A DNA stretch of 64,000 nt from Pseudomonas sp. HN11 (GTDB lineage Bacteria; Pseudomonadota; Gammaproteobacteria; Pseudomonadales; Pseudomonadaceae), in NCBI RefSeq assembly GCF_021390155.1, contig NZ_CP089985.1, forward strand, positions 186,001 to 250,000. Reading direction: 5' to 3'. The notes beneath the pieces are model-generated. The model worked only from the letters and a program-made list of their open reading frames with translations, was not told the DNA's origin and did no database searches. Position numbers and translations under genes: made by a program. This document shows positions 24,554-34,634 of this stretch, in pieces. The first letter of the stretch is position 1. Each line of letters opens with the position of its first letter.

Positions 24554-25636
24554 ATGGGCGGTCGTATTTCCACCTTTATTCTAGGCCTTGGCCTACTGGC
24601 GCTTTTGAGCGGCTGTAGCGAGGACAATGCCGAACCGAAGCAGCATTCACGGGTGTTTGTACAGACCGTGCAGCCGGCGGATTTTGCCGCAGCAGTCACG
24701 TTGACCGGCGATATCCAGGCCCGTGTGCAAACCGATCTGTCCTTCCGTGTGGGCGGCAAGATCATCCAGCGCATGGTGGACGTGGGCGACCGTGTGACCG
24801 CCAAGCAAGTGCTGGCCAAGCTCGATCCCAAAGACTTGCAGACCAACGTCGATTCCGCCCAGGCCCAGGTCGTGGCCGAGCAGGCGCGGGTCAAACAGAC
24901 GGCCGCCGCCTTCGTGCGCCAGGAAAAACTCCTGCCCAAGGGCTACACCAGCCGCAGCGAATACGATTCCGCCCAGGCCGCGCTGCGCAGCAGCCAAAGC
25001 GCGCTGGCCGCCGCCCAGGCCCAACTGGCCAATGCCCGCGAACAGCTCGGCTATACCGCGCTGATCGCTGAAGCGCCGGGAGTGATTACCGCGCGCCAGG
25101 CAGAAGTCGGCCAGGTAGTGCAGGCCACCGTGCCGATCTTCAGCCTGGCGCGGGATGGCGAGCGCGATGCGGTGTTCAATGTGTATGAGTCGCTGCTGGT
25201 GGAGCCGCCGCCGGACGCGCCGATCACCGTCAGTCTGCTGGATAACCCGAGCATCAAGGTCCAGGGCAAAGTGCGTGAAGTCACGCCTGCCGTGGCGGCC
25301 AACACGGGCACCGTGCAGGTGAAAATCGCCCTGCAAGCGTTGCCCAAGGGCATGGAGTTGGGTTCTGTAGTGAGCGCCACCGCCAATGGCCCGGCCAAGG
25401 CCAGTATCGAATTACCTTGGGCTGCGCTAACCAAAGATCTCAGCGAGCCCGCCGTTTGGCTGATCGACGGCGACGGCAAGGCGCAATTGCACAAGGTCAC
25501 CGTGGCGCGTTACCTCACCGGCAAAGTCATCATTGGTGACGGCCTCAAGGGCGGCGAAAAAGTCGTGGTGGCCGGCGGGCAATTGCTGCACCCCGGCATG
25601 CTGGTCGAGATCGCCCAGCAAGGAGCCCAACCATGA
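24554..25636 (+). CDS. RND efflux periplasmic adaptor (first, TriA-like)
   Basis: A 360-aa membrane-fusion lipoprotein that links an inner-membrane RND pump to an outer-membrane channel. Lipobox LLSGC near residue 20. Barrel-sandwich hybrid halves (VQTDLSFRVGGKIIQRMVDV and ALIAEAPGVITARQAEVGQV) flank an Ala/Gln-rich coiled-coil hairpin (about 100-165). AAAGGAG precedes the start at 24554. Overlaps the second adaptor by 4 bp. A pump with two adaptors and one RND subunit matches TriABC of P. aeruginosa. Confidence 0.85.
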   Translation: MGGRISTFILGLGLLALLSGCSEDNAEPKQHSRVFVQTVQPADFAAAVTLTGDIQARVQTDLSFRVGGKIIQRMVDVGDRVTAKQVLAKLDPKDLQTNVDSAQAQVVAEQARVKQTAAAFVRQEKLLPKGYTSRSEYDSAQAALRSSQSALAAAQAQLANAREQLGYTALIAEAPGVITARQAEVGQVVQATVPIFSLARDGERDAVFNVYESLLVEPPPDAPITVSLLDNPSIKVQGKVREVTPAVAANTGTVQVKIALQALPKGMELGSVVSATANGPAKASIELPWAALTKDLSEPAVWLIDGDGKAQLHKVTVARYLTGKVIIGDGLKGGEKVVVAGGQLLHPGMLVEIAQQGAQP

Positions 25637-26703
25637 AGCGCCTGACGGGGATACTCGCCGCCAGCCTGTTGCTGGTGGCCTGCTCCAAGGAAGAACCGCC
25701 GCCCGAGCCCGTGCGGCCGGTACTGTCCATGGAAGTGAAAGCCGAAGACCAGGAAAACCTCGGTCGATTCGCCGGCACCATCCAGGCCCGCTATGAAAGC
25801 AACCTGGGCTTTCGCGTGCCTGGTCGCATTGCCCGGCGCGCCGTGGACGTGGGCGCCGAGGTGGAGAAGGGCGCCTTGCTCGCCGTCCTCGATCCCACCG
25901 ACCAGCAGAACCAATTGCGTTCGGCCCAGGGCGACCTGGCCCGCGTGCAGGCGCAATTCATCAACGCCCAGGCCAACGCTCGCCGCCAGCAGGAACTGTT
26001 CAACCGTGGCGTCGGCGCCCAGGCCCAGCTGGATATCGCCCAGACCGACCTGAAAACCACCCAGGCCACCCTCGACCAGGCAAAAGCCTCGGTCAATCAA
26101 GCCAAGGATCAACTCAACTACGCCGAACTGCGCACCGACCACGCGGGCATCGTCACCGCCTGGAATGCCGAGGCTGGTCAAGTGGTCAGCGCCGGCCAGC
26201 AAGTGGTGACCCTTGCCCGCCCGGACATCAAGGAAGCGGTGATCGACCTGCCCGCCGGCCTGGCCGAGCGCCTGCCCCATGACGTGGTGTTCCTCGTCGC
26301 CGGGCAACTCGACCCGAGCGTCAACACCACCGCCATTGTGCGCGAGATCGAACCCCAGGCCCAAAGCGCTACGCGCACCCGTCGCGCGCGCCTGACCCTG
26401 GCCGAAACACCGCCCGCCTTCCGCTTGGGCACGGCGATCAGCGTGACCTTGAGCACCGCCATCGCGCCGCGAATCGAACTGCCCCTGAGTGCTTTGCAGG
26501 AGGTCGACGGCAAGACCCGCATCTGGCTGCTCGACACGCAAAGCCAGACCGTGCAACCGCGCGATATCACGGTGATCGACCGCGACGCCAACAGCGCCTT
26601 GCTCAACGGTGGCGTCAAACCCGGCGAACGCATCGTCACCGCTGGCGTGAACAGCCTGAAACCTGGGCAAAAAGTCAAAATCGACGAGGACAGCCCGCGA
26701 TGA
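25633..26703 (+). CDS. RND efflux periplasmic adaptor (second, TriB-like)
   Basis: A 356-aa second membrane-fusion lipoprotein. Lipobox LLVAC near residue 17. Hybrid motif LGFRVPGRIARRAVDVGAEV and RTDHAGIVTAWNAEAGQVV surround a long coiled coil (about 95-150). It overlaps both neighbours by 4 bp. Two non-identical adaptors are thought to alternate around one trimeric pump in TriABC-type systems. Confidence 0.85.
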   Translation: MKRLTGILAASLLLVACSKEEPPPEPVRPVLSMEVKAEDQENLGRFAGTIQARYESNLGFRVPGRIARRAVDVGAEVEKGALLAVLDPTDQQNQLRSAQGDLARVQAQFINAQANARRQQELFNRGVGAQAQLDIAQTDLKTTQATLDQAKASVNQAKDQLNYAELRTDHAGIVTAWNAEAGQVVSAGQQVVTLARPDIKEAVIDLPAGLAERLPHDVVFLVAGQLDPSVNTTAIVREIEPQAQSATRTRRARLTLAETPPAFRLGTAISVTLSTAIAPRIELPLSALQEVDGKTRIWLLDTQSQTVQPRDITVIDRDANSALLNGGVKPGERIVTAGVNSLKPGQKVKIDEDSPR

Positions 26704-29700
26704 AAGGGAGTTTCAACTTATCCGACTGGGCCCTCAAGCATCAGTCCTTCGTCTGGTACCTGATGTTCGTCGCGCTGCTGATGGGCGTGTTCTCCTACAT
26801 GAACCTGGGTCGCGAGGAAGACCCTTCGTTCACCATCAAGACCATGGTGATCCAGACCCGCTGGCCGGGCGCGACCCAGGAAGAAACCCTCAAGCAGGTC
26901 ACCGACCGCATCGAGAAAAAACTCGAAGAACTCGACTCCCTCGACTACGTGAAAAGCTACACCCGGCCGGGCGAGTCCACGGTGTTCGTGTTCCTCAAGG
27001 ACACCACCAGCGCCAAGGCCATCCCGGAGATCTGGTACCAGGTCCGCAAGAAGATCGACGACATTCGCGGCACCTTTCCCCAGGGGTTACAGGGGCCGTC
27101 GTTCAACGATGAATTCGGTGACGTGTTCGGTTCGGTGTATGCCTTTACCGGCGACGGCCTGTCGATGCGCCAGTTGCGCGACTACGTGGAGCAGGTGCGC
27201 GCCGAGATCCGTTCGGTGCCGGGTCTGGGAAAGGTCGAGATGATCGGCCAGCAGGATGAAGTGATTTACCTGAATTTCTCCACGCGCAAACTGGCGGCCC
27301 TGGGAATCGACCAGCGTCAGGTGGTGCAAAGCCTGCAATCGCAGAATGCAGTGACGCCGGCCGGGGTGATCGAGGCCGGGCCGGAGCGGATCTCGGTGCG
27401 CACCTCGGGGCAGTTCGCTTCGGAAAAGGACCTGGCCAATGTCAACCTGCGGCTCAATGACCGTTTCTATCGGCTCGCGGACATTGCCGAGATCAGCCGT
27501 GGCTACGTCGACCCGGCGCGGCCGATGTTCCGTTTCAACGGCAAGCCGGCGATTGGCTTGGCAATCGCCATGCAGAAGGGGGGCAATATTCAGTCGTTCG
27601 GCAAGGCCCTGCATGGGCGCATGGATGAACTGACTGCCGACCTGCCAGTGGGTGTCGGCGTGCACAAGGTGTCGGACCAGGCTGAAGTGGTGGAAGAGGC
27701 CGTCGGCGGCTTTACCAGCGCACTGTTCGAAGCGGTGATCATCGTGCTGGTGGTGAGCTTCATCAGCCTCGGCATGCGCGCCGGGTTGGTGGTGGCGTGC
27801 TCGATTCCGTTGGTGCTGGCGCTGGTGTTTGTGTTCATGGAATACAGCGGCATCACCATGCAGCGGGTGTCGTTGGGCGCGCTGATCATCGCCCTCGGCC
27901 TGTTGGTGGACGACGCGATGATCACCGTCGAAATGATGATCACGCGCCTGGAAAAAGGCGAGACCAAGGAGCAGGCCGCAACTTACGCTTACACCTCCAC
28001 GGCATTCCCGATGCTCACAGGTACCCTGGTCACCGTCGCCGGTTTTGTGCCGATCGGCCTCAACGCCAGCTCGGCGGGCGAGTACACCTTCACCCTGTTC
28101 GCGGTGATTGCCGTGGCGATGTTGGTGTCGTGGGTAGTGGCGGTGCTGTTTGCGCCGGTGATTGGTGTGCATATCCTCAGCGCCAACGTGAAGCCTCACG
28201 CAGCAGAACCAGGCCGGATTGGTCGCGCTTTCAATAGCGGCATGCTCTGGGCCATGCGTAACCGTTGGTGGGCAATCGGTATCACTGTGGCGCTGTTCGT
28301 GGCGTCGGTGTTTTCCATGCAGTTTGTGCAAAACCAATTCTTCCCGTCGTCGGATCGTCCGGAAATCCTGGTTGACCTGAACCTGCCGCAAAACGCCTCG
28401 ATCAACGAGACGCGCAAGGCCGTCGACCGCCTGGAAGCGATCATCAAGGACGACCCGGACATCGTCCGCTGGAGCACCTATATCGGCCAGGGCGCGATCC
28501 GTTTCTACCTGCCTCTCGACCAGCAACTGGAAAACCCCTACTACGCGCAGTTGGTCATCGTGAGCAAGGGCCTGGAGGAGCGCGGCAAGTTGATTGCACG
28601 CCTGCAAAAGCGCCTGCGCGATGACTTCGTCGGCATTGGTAGCTTTGTGCAGCCGTTGGAAATGGGTCCGCCAGTGGGTAGGCCGATTCAGTATCGGGTA
28701 TCAGGCAAAGACACCGACCAAGTGCGCAAACACGCCATCGAACTGGCGACCTTGCTGGACAAGAACACCCACCTGGGCGAAATCATCTACGACTGGAATG
28801 AGCCAGGCAAAGTGCTGCGCATCGACATCGCCCAGGACAAGGCGCGACAACTGGGGCTGTCATCGGAAGACGTGGCACAGTTGATGAACAGCGTGGTCAG
28901 TGGTGCCTCGGTGACCCAGGTACACGACGATATCTACCTGATCAACGTGGTCGGCCGCGCCGAAGATGCCGAGCGTGGTACTCCGGAAACCTTGCAGAAC
29001 CTGCAGATTGTCACGCCTAACGGCACCTCGATTCCGCTGCTGGCTTTTGCCACTGTGCGCTACGAGTTGGAGCAGCCGCTGGTGTGGCGCCGCGACCGTA
29101 GACCGACCATCACCATCAAGGCGTCGGTGCGCGATGAGATGCAGCCCACGGACCTGGTAAAGCAGCTCAAGCCGCAAATCGACAAATTCAGCGCCGGCTT
29201 GCCGGTGGGTTACAAGGTCGCCACCGGCGGCACCGTGGAAGAAAGCGGCAAGGCCCAGGGCCCGATTGCCAGCGTGGTGCCGTTGATGCTGTTCCTGATG
29301 GCGACCTTCCTGATGATCCAGTTGCACAGCGTGCAGAAGATGTTCCTGGTGGCGAGTGTCGCGCCGCTCGGTTTGATTGGTGTGGTGCTGGCGCTGATTC
29401 CCACCGGCACGCCAATGGGCTTTGTGGCGATCCTGGGGATCCTGGCGCTGATCGGCATCATCATTCGCAACTCGGTGATCCTGGTGACGCAGATTCATGA
29501 GTACGAGGTGGCGGGCTATTCGCCGTGGGATGCGGTCGTGGAAGCCACCGAGCATCGTCGCCGACCGATATTGCTCACGGCGGCGGCGGCGAGCCTGGGC
29601 ATGATCCCCATCGCACGCGAAGTGTTCTGGGGGCCAATGGCCTACGCGATGATTGGCGGGATCATCATCGCGACTTTGCTAACACTTTTGTTTTTGCCCG

Positions 29701-29753
29701 CGCTGTACGTGGCCTGGTACAAGATTCGGGAGCCCAAACACGAACAGAGCTGA
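26700..29753 (+). CDS. RND multidrug efflux permease (TriC-like)
   Basis: A 1017-aa inner-membrane proton-driven pump of the AcrB/MexB superfamily, HAE1-related. Helix 1 is near residues 12-30; two large periplasmic loops; the proton-relay helix 4 reads LIIALGLLVDDAMITVEMM with the paired Asp. The second half has VAILGILALIGIIIRNSVIL. Full length for the family. With two upstream adaptors it resembles TriC, the triclosan pump. The outer-membrane partner (OpmH/TolC type) is not encoded here. Real substrates may be solvents, biocides or lipids. Confidence 0.88.
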   Translation: MKGSFNLSDWALKHQSFVWYLMFVALLMGVFSYMNLGREEDPSFTIKTMVIQTRWPGATQEETLKQVTDRIEKKLEELDSLDYVKSYTRPGESTVFVFLKDTTSAKAIPEIWYQVRKKIDDIRGTFPQGLQGPSFNDEFGDVFGSVYAFTGDGLSMRQLRDYVEQVRAEIRSVPGLGKVEMIGQQDEVIYLNFSTRKLAALGIDQRQVVQSLQSQNAVTPAGVIEAGPERISVRTSGQFASEKDLANVNLRLNDRFYRLADIAEISRGYVDPARPMFRFNGKPAIGLAIAMQKGGNIQSFGKALHGRMDELTADLPVGVGVHKVSDQAEVVEEAVGGFTSALFEAVIIVLVVSFISLGMRAGLVVACSIPLVLALVFVFMEYSGITMQRVSLGALIIALGLLVDDAMITVEMMITRLEKGETKEQAATYAYTSTAFPMLTGTLVTVAGFVPIGLNASSAGEYTFTLFAVIAVAMLVSWVVAVLFAPVIGVHILSANVKPHAAEPGRIGRAFNSGMLWAMRNRWWAIGITVALFVASVFSMQFVQNQFFPSSDRPEILVDLNLPQNASINETRKAVDRLEAIIKDDPDIVRWSTYIGQGAIRFYLPLDQQLENPYYAQLVIVSKGLEERGKLIARLQKRLRDDFVGIGSFVQPLEMGPPVGRPIQYRVSGKDTDQVRKHAIELATLLDKNTHLGEIIYDWNEPGKVLRIDIAQDKARQLGLSSEDVAQLMNSVVSGASVTQVHDDIYLINVVGRAEDAERGTPETLQNLQIVTPNGTSIPLLAFATVRYELEQPLVWRRDRRPTITIKASVRDEMQPTDLVKQLKPQIDKFSAGLPVGYKVATGGTVEESGKAQGPIASVVPLMLFLMATFLMIQLHSVQKMFLVASVAPLGLIGVVLALIPTGTPMGFVAILGILALIGIIIRNSVILVTQIHEYEVAGYSPWDAVVEATEHRRRPILLTAAAASLGMIPIAREVFWGPMAYAMIGGIIIATLLTLLFLPALYVAWYKIREPKHEQS

Positions 29754-29755
29754 AC

Positions 29756-31963
29756 ATGCCCCACTACCTGCGCCACGGATTGTTGATCTGCACCCTGTTG
29801 CTGTCGCCCGTGGCGTTTGCCGGCACCGTTCTGGAAAACGCGTTGTGGCGGGTCGAACTCGACCCGGCCAGCCTCGCCATCCGCGTGACCCCCAGCGGCC
29901 AGCCGACGCTACAAGCTTCCAGCGGCGTAGCAGCACGTGCCGTCAGCCAGCTTATGCACAGCAATCAACAGGCCGATTGGCAATGGGATGATGGCGCCTT
30001 CCGCGTGAGCGCTACCCTTGATGAACGCGACCTGGCGCTGTCCATCCGTGCGCGTGAGCCGGGTGAGATACCGATTCTCCAGCAACCGGCCAGTGCCTTG
30101 GGCAAAGGCGTGATGTGGCCCTTGGCCGAAGGACATTACGTACCCGCCGACAACGCCGTATGGAAGGTGTTTCTGCTGGAGCAAGGCGACTTCAATACGA
30201 CCCAGGATCTCAGCCTGCCCTTGTGGGGCGTCGACCACGGCGCGTTTACCCTCAACTGGTTGCTGACCAATCCCTACAACAATCGCCTGCGTTGGCAACC
30301 GGACCAGGCCCTGTCCTTGTCCCATGAATTCACCTCGCTCGACCCTGGCGCGCCGATGACCTTGCGGTTGCACCTGGGCGATGGCGATCCCTTGGCTGGC
30401 GCCAAGCGTTATCGCCAGTGGCTGGTGGAGCAGGGGCGATACGAAACCCTGGCGGACAAACTGCGGCAGACGCCCGAAGCGCAGAAGTTGCTGGGCGCCA
30501 CCCATGTCTACCTGTGGGGCAATGACCTGCTGGCGTTGGAAGATGTGCGGGACTGGCCATTGTTGCTCAAGCGCTTGCGTGGGCATGAACTCAAAGGCTT
30601 GCTGGACAAGGAGTCCGCCAAGGTCCTGGCGCAGACCACGACGTTGAATCGCTATGAGCGGACGGTGCTGCTGCGAGGGCTGAACGCGGCGATCAACAAG
30701 AAGGCCCGGCAAAGCTGGCAGGTGGCAGAGCCCGATATGACGCGGCTCGCTGCGCGCTATGGCGAATTACGCAGCGAGTTGGCCGTGGACTTTACCGGTG
30801 CCCTCGGTGAGAACCCCGCAGCCTTGGGCAACCAGGTGATTCAATCGCTGAGCAGCTCTGGCCTGCCACGTATGCTGCTGACATTGGGCGAAGGTTGGGA
30901 AGGCGGCCTGTGGCACCCCGAGGCGATTCGCGCCGGTGTCGATGCGGGCTTCCTGATGGCGCCCTACGACTCCTACGAGACTGCGTTATCCGCCACGGAA
31001 AACCCCGATTGGACTACCGCCCACCTGAGCAGTCATGCCTACCGCGATTGCGCGATTGTGTTGAAGGGCGGCAAGCTCAAGACCGGCTTTCAGCCGTCCG
31101 GGCACTACACCGACCCGCGCTGTGTACGGCCGTTGCTGGAAGCGCGGGTGCAGGCCGTCCAAGCCAAGGCCGGCTTCAATGCATGGTTCCTCGATGCCTA
31201 CGCCACCAGCATGGTGTTCGACAGCTATCGCGAAAGTGCGTCGATGACCCAGGCGCAAAACGCCGAGGGCAACATCGACGCCTCCCGCTGGATCAATACG
31301 GCGCTCAAGTTGCCCACAGGTTCTGAAGACGGCAACGCCATCACAGCCCAGGGCGTTCTTTTTGCCCATGGTATGCAGACGCCGGTGATCGGCTGGGGCG
31401 ACCCCGCGATGACCAGGGACAAGCAATCGCCCTATTACGTGGGTAACTGGTTCCCGCCGGAACAGCCGGCGGTGTTCTTCAAGTCCGTGCCGCTGAAGGA
31501 GCCGTTTCGCACAGTGTATTTCGAGCCGACGATGCGCCTGCCGCTGTATCAGGCGGTGTTCCACGGATCGGTGATCACCACTCATCACTGGCTGTTCGAC
31601 AGCTTGAAGCTGAGCAATGTGCAGGTGGAAAACGAGCTGACTCAACTGCTCTACAACGTGCCGCCGCTGTATCACTTGAGTGCGTCTACACTCAAACAGC
31701 GTTTGCCGGCCATTCAGCGCCAGGATGCTTTTTTCCGTCCGCTGCACCAAAGGTTGGCCACGCAGGGCATGACTGATTTCCGCTGGTTGACGGACGACCG
31801 GCAGTTGCAACAGACCATGTTTGCCGATGGAACTCGGCTGGTGGCCAATTTCTCCGGGCAGAGCCGTGAGATCGAGGGCACCACCTTTGTCGGATACAGC
31901 ATTACCGCGTTCGAGGCAGGCAAAAAAACAACGCAGTATCGCGCCGGCACACCTCTGCATTGA
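29756..31963 (+). CDS. GH101-related glycoside hydrolase (PF11308 type), exported
   Basis: A 735-aa protein with a signal peptide (about residues 1-21; LLICTLLLSPVAFA then GTVLENALW). It resembles 'glycosyl hydrolases related to GH101', a TIM-barrel group: WPLAEGHYVPADN, YLWGNDLLAL, LGEGWEGGLWHPEAI, FLMAPYDSYETA, WFLDAYATSMVFDSY. A catalytic Asp in FLDAYA is plausible. It probably acts in the periplasm or outside on an alpha-linked glycan; the substrate is unknown. The ATG is 2 nt after the RND pump stop, but a functional link with efflux is doubtful. Confidence 0.7.
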   Translation: MPHYLRHGLLICTLLLSPVAFAGTVLENALWRVELDPASLAIRVTPSGQPTLQASSGVAARAVSQLMHSNQQADWQWDDGAFRVSATLDERDLALSIRAREPGEIPILQQPASALGKGVMWPLAEGHYVPADNAVWKVFLLEQGDFNTTQDLSLPLWGVDHGAFTLNWLLTNPYNNRLRWQPDQALSLSHEFTSLDPGAPMTLRLHLGDGDPLAGAKRYRQWLVEQGRYETLADKLRQTPEAQKLLGATHVYLWGNDLLALEDVRDWPLLLKRLRGHELKGLLDKESAKVLAQTTTLNRYERTVLLRGLNAAINKKARQSWQVAEPDMTRLAARYGELRSELAVDFTGALGENPAALGNQVIQSLSSSGLPRMLLTLGEGWEGGLWHPEAIRAGVDAGFLMAPYDSYETALSATENPDWTTAHLSSHAYRDCAIVLKGGKLKTGFQPSGHYTDPRCVRPLLEARVQAVQAKAGFNAWFLDAYATSMVFDSYRESASMTQAQNAEGNIDASRWINTALKLPTGSEDGNAITAQGVLFAHGMQTPVIGWGDPAMTRDKQSPYYVGNWFPPEQPAVFFKSVPLKEPFRTVYFEPTMRLPLYQAVFHGSVITTHHWLFDSLKLSNVQVENELTQLLYNVPPLYHLSASTLKQRLPAIQRQDAFFRPLHQRLATQGMTDFRWLTDDRQLQQTMFADGTRLVANFSGQSREIEGTTFVGYSITAFEAGKKTTQYRAGTPLH

Positions 31964-32003
31964 ATGAGGACACCCTTGCCGGACTGGATGGGAAGGTGTC
32001 TTC

Positions 32004-33320
32004 ATGTATCTCAGAACGGCCTTTTTTGCACTGTGCCTGCTGATTGTCATTGCCTGTCAGCATGAACCCCGGCAGGGCGACCCCCGCCTGCTGATCGAGA
32101 ACGCCTTTATCCTCACCCTGGAGCCGGGCCAGACCCAGCCGGTGAAAGGCTATTTGCTGGTGGACCAAAACGGCGCCATCAGCGGCCTGGCGGCTGGCCA
32201 ACCGCCAGCCGGGCTGGTCGTGCAACGCCGGCTCGATGCCCGGGGGCAATGGTTGTTGCCGGGGTTTGTATCAGCCCACAGCCACCTATGGCAAAGCGCG
32301 TTTTACGGTATTGCCGCCAATGACAACCTTGAGGGTTGGATCGACCGGCTTTATGGGGTTGAGGCGCCAAAACTGGATGCTGCACAGCTTTATCAACTGA
32401 CCCGGCGCGGTGCCACCCGGCACCTGCAAAACGGCATCACCAGTGTGTTCAATTTCACCTATACCGGCGCCGACCGTAGCGGCGAGGTAGACCGCCAGCA
32501 ATTGCGCGGTGCATTGGATGCCGGTGTGCGCGTGGTCCATGGGTTTAACGTGCGCACGATCAACAACAGCTGGACCCCTGCCATGGCCCGCGAACGCACA
32601 GCGGCGTTCCTGGCGTGGGCCGAGGCGCAACCCGAACCAGGGCGCTACCTGGGCACAATGCTCGCGGGTTATGCCGGGTTTGTCAGCGCATCGGCCGGGC
32701 AGGCCCAGGTCGAAGGTGACTTGATGCGCGAGTTCTCCCTGGGCAACCAGCAGCATTATCTGGAGTCAGTGGTGGATTCAGCGCGAGAGCGCGAGCGTTA
32801 TCCCATGCTGGAGCAGGCAGGTATCATCGGGCCGCGCTTGATCTTCGGTCACTTTATCCATTCCACTTCCGAACTGACCGCCGCAGCTGCCAGGGCAGGC
32901 GTGAGCATGAGTTGGAACCCCATGTCCAATGGACGACTCGGCTCCGGGATCGCGGATGTGCTGGCCTATCGCGCGGCGGGCATGAAGGTCGGCATGGGCG
33001 TCGACGGCGAGGCCAGCGCCGACCGCGCGGACCCTTTCGAGAACATGCGCATGGGGTTGTATCAGGTGCGCGCCGTGCACCAGCTCGCGGCGGCGATGCA
33101 GGCCTATGAAGTGCTGCGCCTGCACACGCTGGGCAGTGCAGAAGTATTGGGCATCGACGCTAAGGTGGGCAGCCTCAAGGTGGGTAAGCGTGCCGATATG
33201 TTCTTGCTCGATCCACGGGCGTTCACACCTTGGCAGGAACCCTATGCCGCGCTGGTGTTTGGCGCAGGCGTGAAGGACATCCGCGAGGTGTTTGTGGATG
33301 GCGTGTCATTGGCCCGCTGA
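32004..33320 (+). CDS. amidohydrolase-family lipoprotein
   Basis: A 438-aa metal-dependent hydrolase of the ATZ/TRZ-imidazolonepropionase superfamily. Unusually it has a signal peptide with lipobox VIAC (Cys about residue 18), so it is a lipoprotein. Metal motifs: LPGFVSAHSHLW (HxH), FGHFIHST, and the catalytic Asp in VGMGVDGEAS. C-terminal VGSLKVGKRADMFLLD is typical. Family members remove amino or chloro groups from ring compounds or open cyclic amides; the substrate here is unknown. The stop abuts the convergent methyltransferase stop (TGATCA). Confidence 0.82.
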   Translation: MYLRTAFFALCLLIVIACQHEPRQGDPRLLIENAFILTLEPGQTQPVKGYLLVDQNGAISGLAAGQPPAGLVVQRRLDARGQWLLPGFVSAHSHLWQSAFYGIAANDNLEGWIDRLYGVEAPKLDAAQLYQLTRRGATRHLQNGITSVFNFTYTGADRSGEVDRQQLRGALDAGVRVVHGFNVRTINNSWTPAMARERTAAFLAWAEAQPEPGRYLGTMLAGYAGFVSASAGQAQVEGDLMREFSLGNQQHYLESVVDSARERERYPMLEQAGIIGPRLIFGHFIHSTSELTAAAARAGVSMSWNPMSNGRLGSGIADVLAYRAAGMKVGMGVDGEASADRADPFENMRMGLYQVRAVHQLAAAMQAYEVLRLHTLGSAEVLGIDAKVGSLKVGKRADMFLLDPRAFTPWQEPYAALVFGAGVKDIREVFVDGVSLAR

Positions 33321-33950
33321 TCAGGCGGGCTTGCGCCACACACTGGCCAGCCAGGGTTGCTTTTCCCGGGGCAACCCGGCTGGCCGGTAGTAATGTTCCA
33401 ACTCTACAAACCCTGCTTGCGTCAGCAATGCTTGCCACGCCTCCAAGTCGTGATAAGACCCATACCGTGGCCCATTCCAGCCTTCCTGGTTCTCGCCCCG
33501 TGGATTGGAGCTGAACAACACGCCTCCAGGCTTCAACGTCCCCTGCAACTGCTTGAGTACGCGTGGCAATTCCTGTTTGGGAACATGAAACAGCACCGCA
33601 TTGGCAAATACACCGTCGAAGCGCTCGACAGGCAGGTTCAACTTCAGGAAATCCTGCTGCAAGACCTCGCAGCCACTGTCTTCCCGCGCCATCTGCGCGA
33701 ACCGTTCCGAGCCATCCAGCCCGACGGCGATATGCCCCATACGCGTAAACGTCTGCAGATCCCGCCCCGGCCCGCAGCCGAAATCCAGCACGGTAAACGG
33801 CGCCGTGCCCTGGATATGCCGCAGCAGCGCGTCGATGTTCTGGCTCACATCGTGATCACGGGTGCCTTCACGGAAGTCCTCGGCCACTTTGTTGTAGTGG
33901 TCAAGCGTCGTGGAAGTGATCTGATTGAGTTCGTCGGGCTTGAGCGTCAT
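33321..33950 (-). CDS. class I SAM-dependent methyltransferase
   Basis: A 209-aa cytoplasmic methyltransferase. SAM-binding motif I FTVLDFGCGPGRDLQTF (about residues 53-69), acidic post-motif GLDGSERFAQMA, motif IV DGVFANAVLFHVP. It resembles the UbiE/Methyltransf_11/25 group; substrate not recognisable. Zero bases separate its stop from that of the amidohydrolase on the other strand. Confidence 0.83.
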   Translation of the reverse strand: MTLKPDELNQITSTTLDHYNKVAEDFREGTRDHDVSQNIDALLRHIQGTAPFTVLDFGCGPGRDLQTFTRMGHIAVGLDGSERFAQMAREDSGCEVLQQDFLKLNLPVERFDGVFANAVLFHVPKQELPRVLKQLQGTLKPGGVLFSSNPRGENQEGWNGPRYGSYHDLEAWQALLTQAGFVELEHYYRPAGLPREKQPWLASVWRKPA

Positions 33951-33989
33951 GACAGGCGATTCCGGGCGCAGGGATGGCCCGACTATACC

Positions 33990-34634
33990 TCACCTCTTGT
34001 TCAACACCCGAGCCAACCGATCCCCACCCAACTGAATCACCGCCACCAGAATCACCAACAGCACAATCACCGTAAGCATGATCTGCGTATCGAAGCGCTG
34101 ATAGCCGTAGCGGTAGGCAATGTCGCCCAGGCCGCCCGCGCCAATCGCGCCGGCCATGGCCGACGAGTTGATCATGGTGACCAGCGTGATGGTGAACCCG
34201 CCGACAATTCCCGGCAGCGCTTCCGGCAGCAGCACATGCCAAATGATGTGCCAGCGGCGGCAGCCCATGGCCTGCGCAGCTTCGATCAGGCCGTGGTCCA
34301 CTTCGCGCAGGCTCACCTCGGCGATCCGCGCGAAAAACGGCGTGGCGGCAATGGTCAGCGGCACCACCGCCGCCCACACGCCGTAGGTGGTGCCGACGAT
34401 CAGCCGAGTGAACGGGATCAACGCCACCATCAGGATCAAAAACGGAATCGATCGGAACAGATTGACGAAGGCTCCCAGCACGCGGTTCAGCGCCGGGGCT
34501 TGATAGATACCGCCTCTGTCGCTGGTCACCAGGAACACCGCCAGCGGAATCCCTACCAGCAGTGCGATCAGCGACGACACGCCGACCATCAACAAGGTGT
34601 CGATGGCGCCCTGCACTAAGCGATCAAACCACAT
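33990..34634 (-). CDS. metI: methionine-type ABC transporter permease MetI
   Basis: A 214-aa inner-membrane permease of the MetNIQ importer. Five hydrophobic helices; EAA loop [26 protein letters not shown] (positions about 34220-34297); [23 protein letters not shown] is the family C-terminal block. The start at 34634 overlaps the ATPase end by 11 bp and replaces a longer unsupported frame. Last gene of the six-gene sulfur operon. Confidence 0.9.
   Translation of the reverse strand: MWFDRLVQGAIDTLLMVGVSSLIALLVGIPLAVFLVTSDRGGIYQAPALNRVLGAFVNLFRSIPFLILMVALIPFTRLIVGTTYGVWAAVVPLTIAATPFFARIAEVSLREVDHGLIEAAQAMGCRRWHIIWHVLLPEALPGIVGGFTITLVTMINSSAMAGAIGAGGLGDIAYRYGYQRFDTQIMLTVIVLLVILVAVIQLGGDRLARVLNKR

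Noticed and set aside
27087..28607. 506-aa minus-strand open frame inside the RND pump gene
   Set aside because: Shadow of the pump; no homology and no ribosome-binding site.
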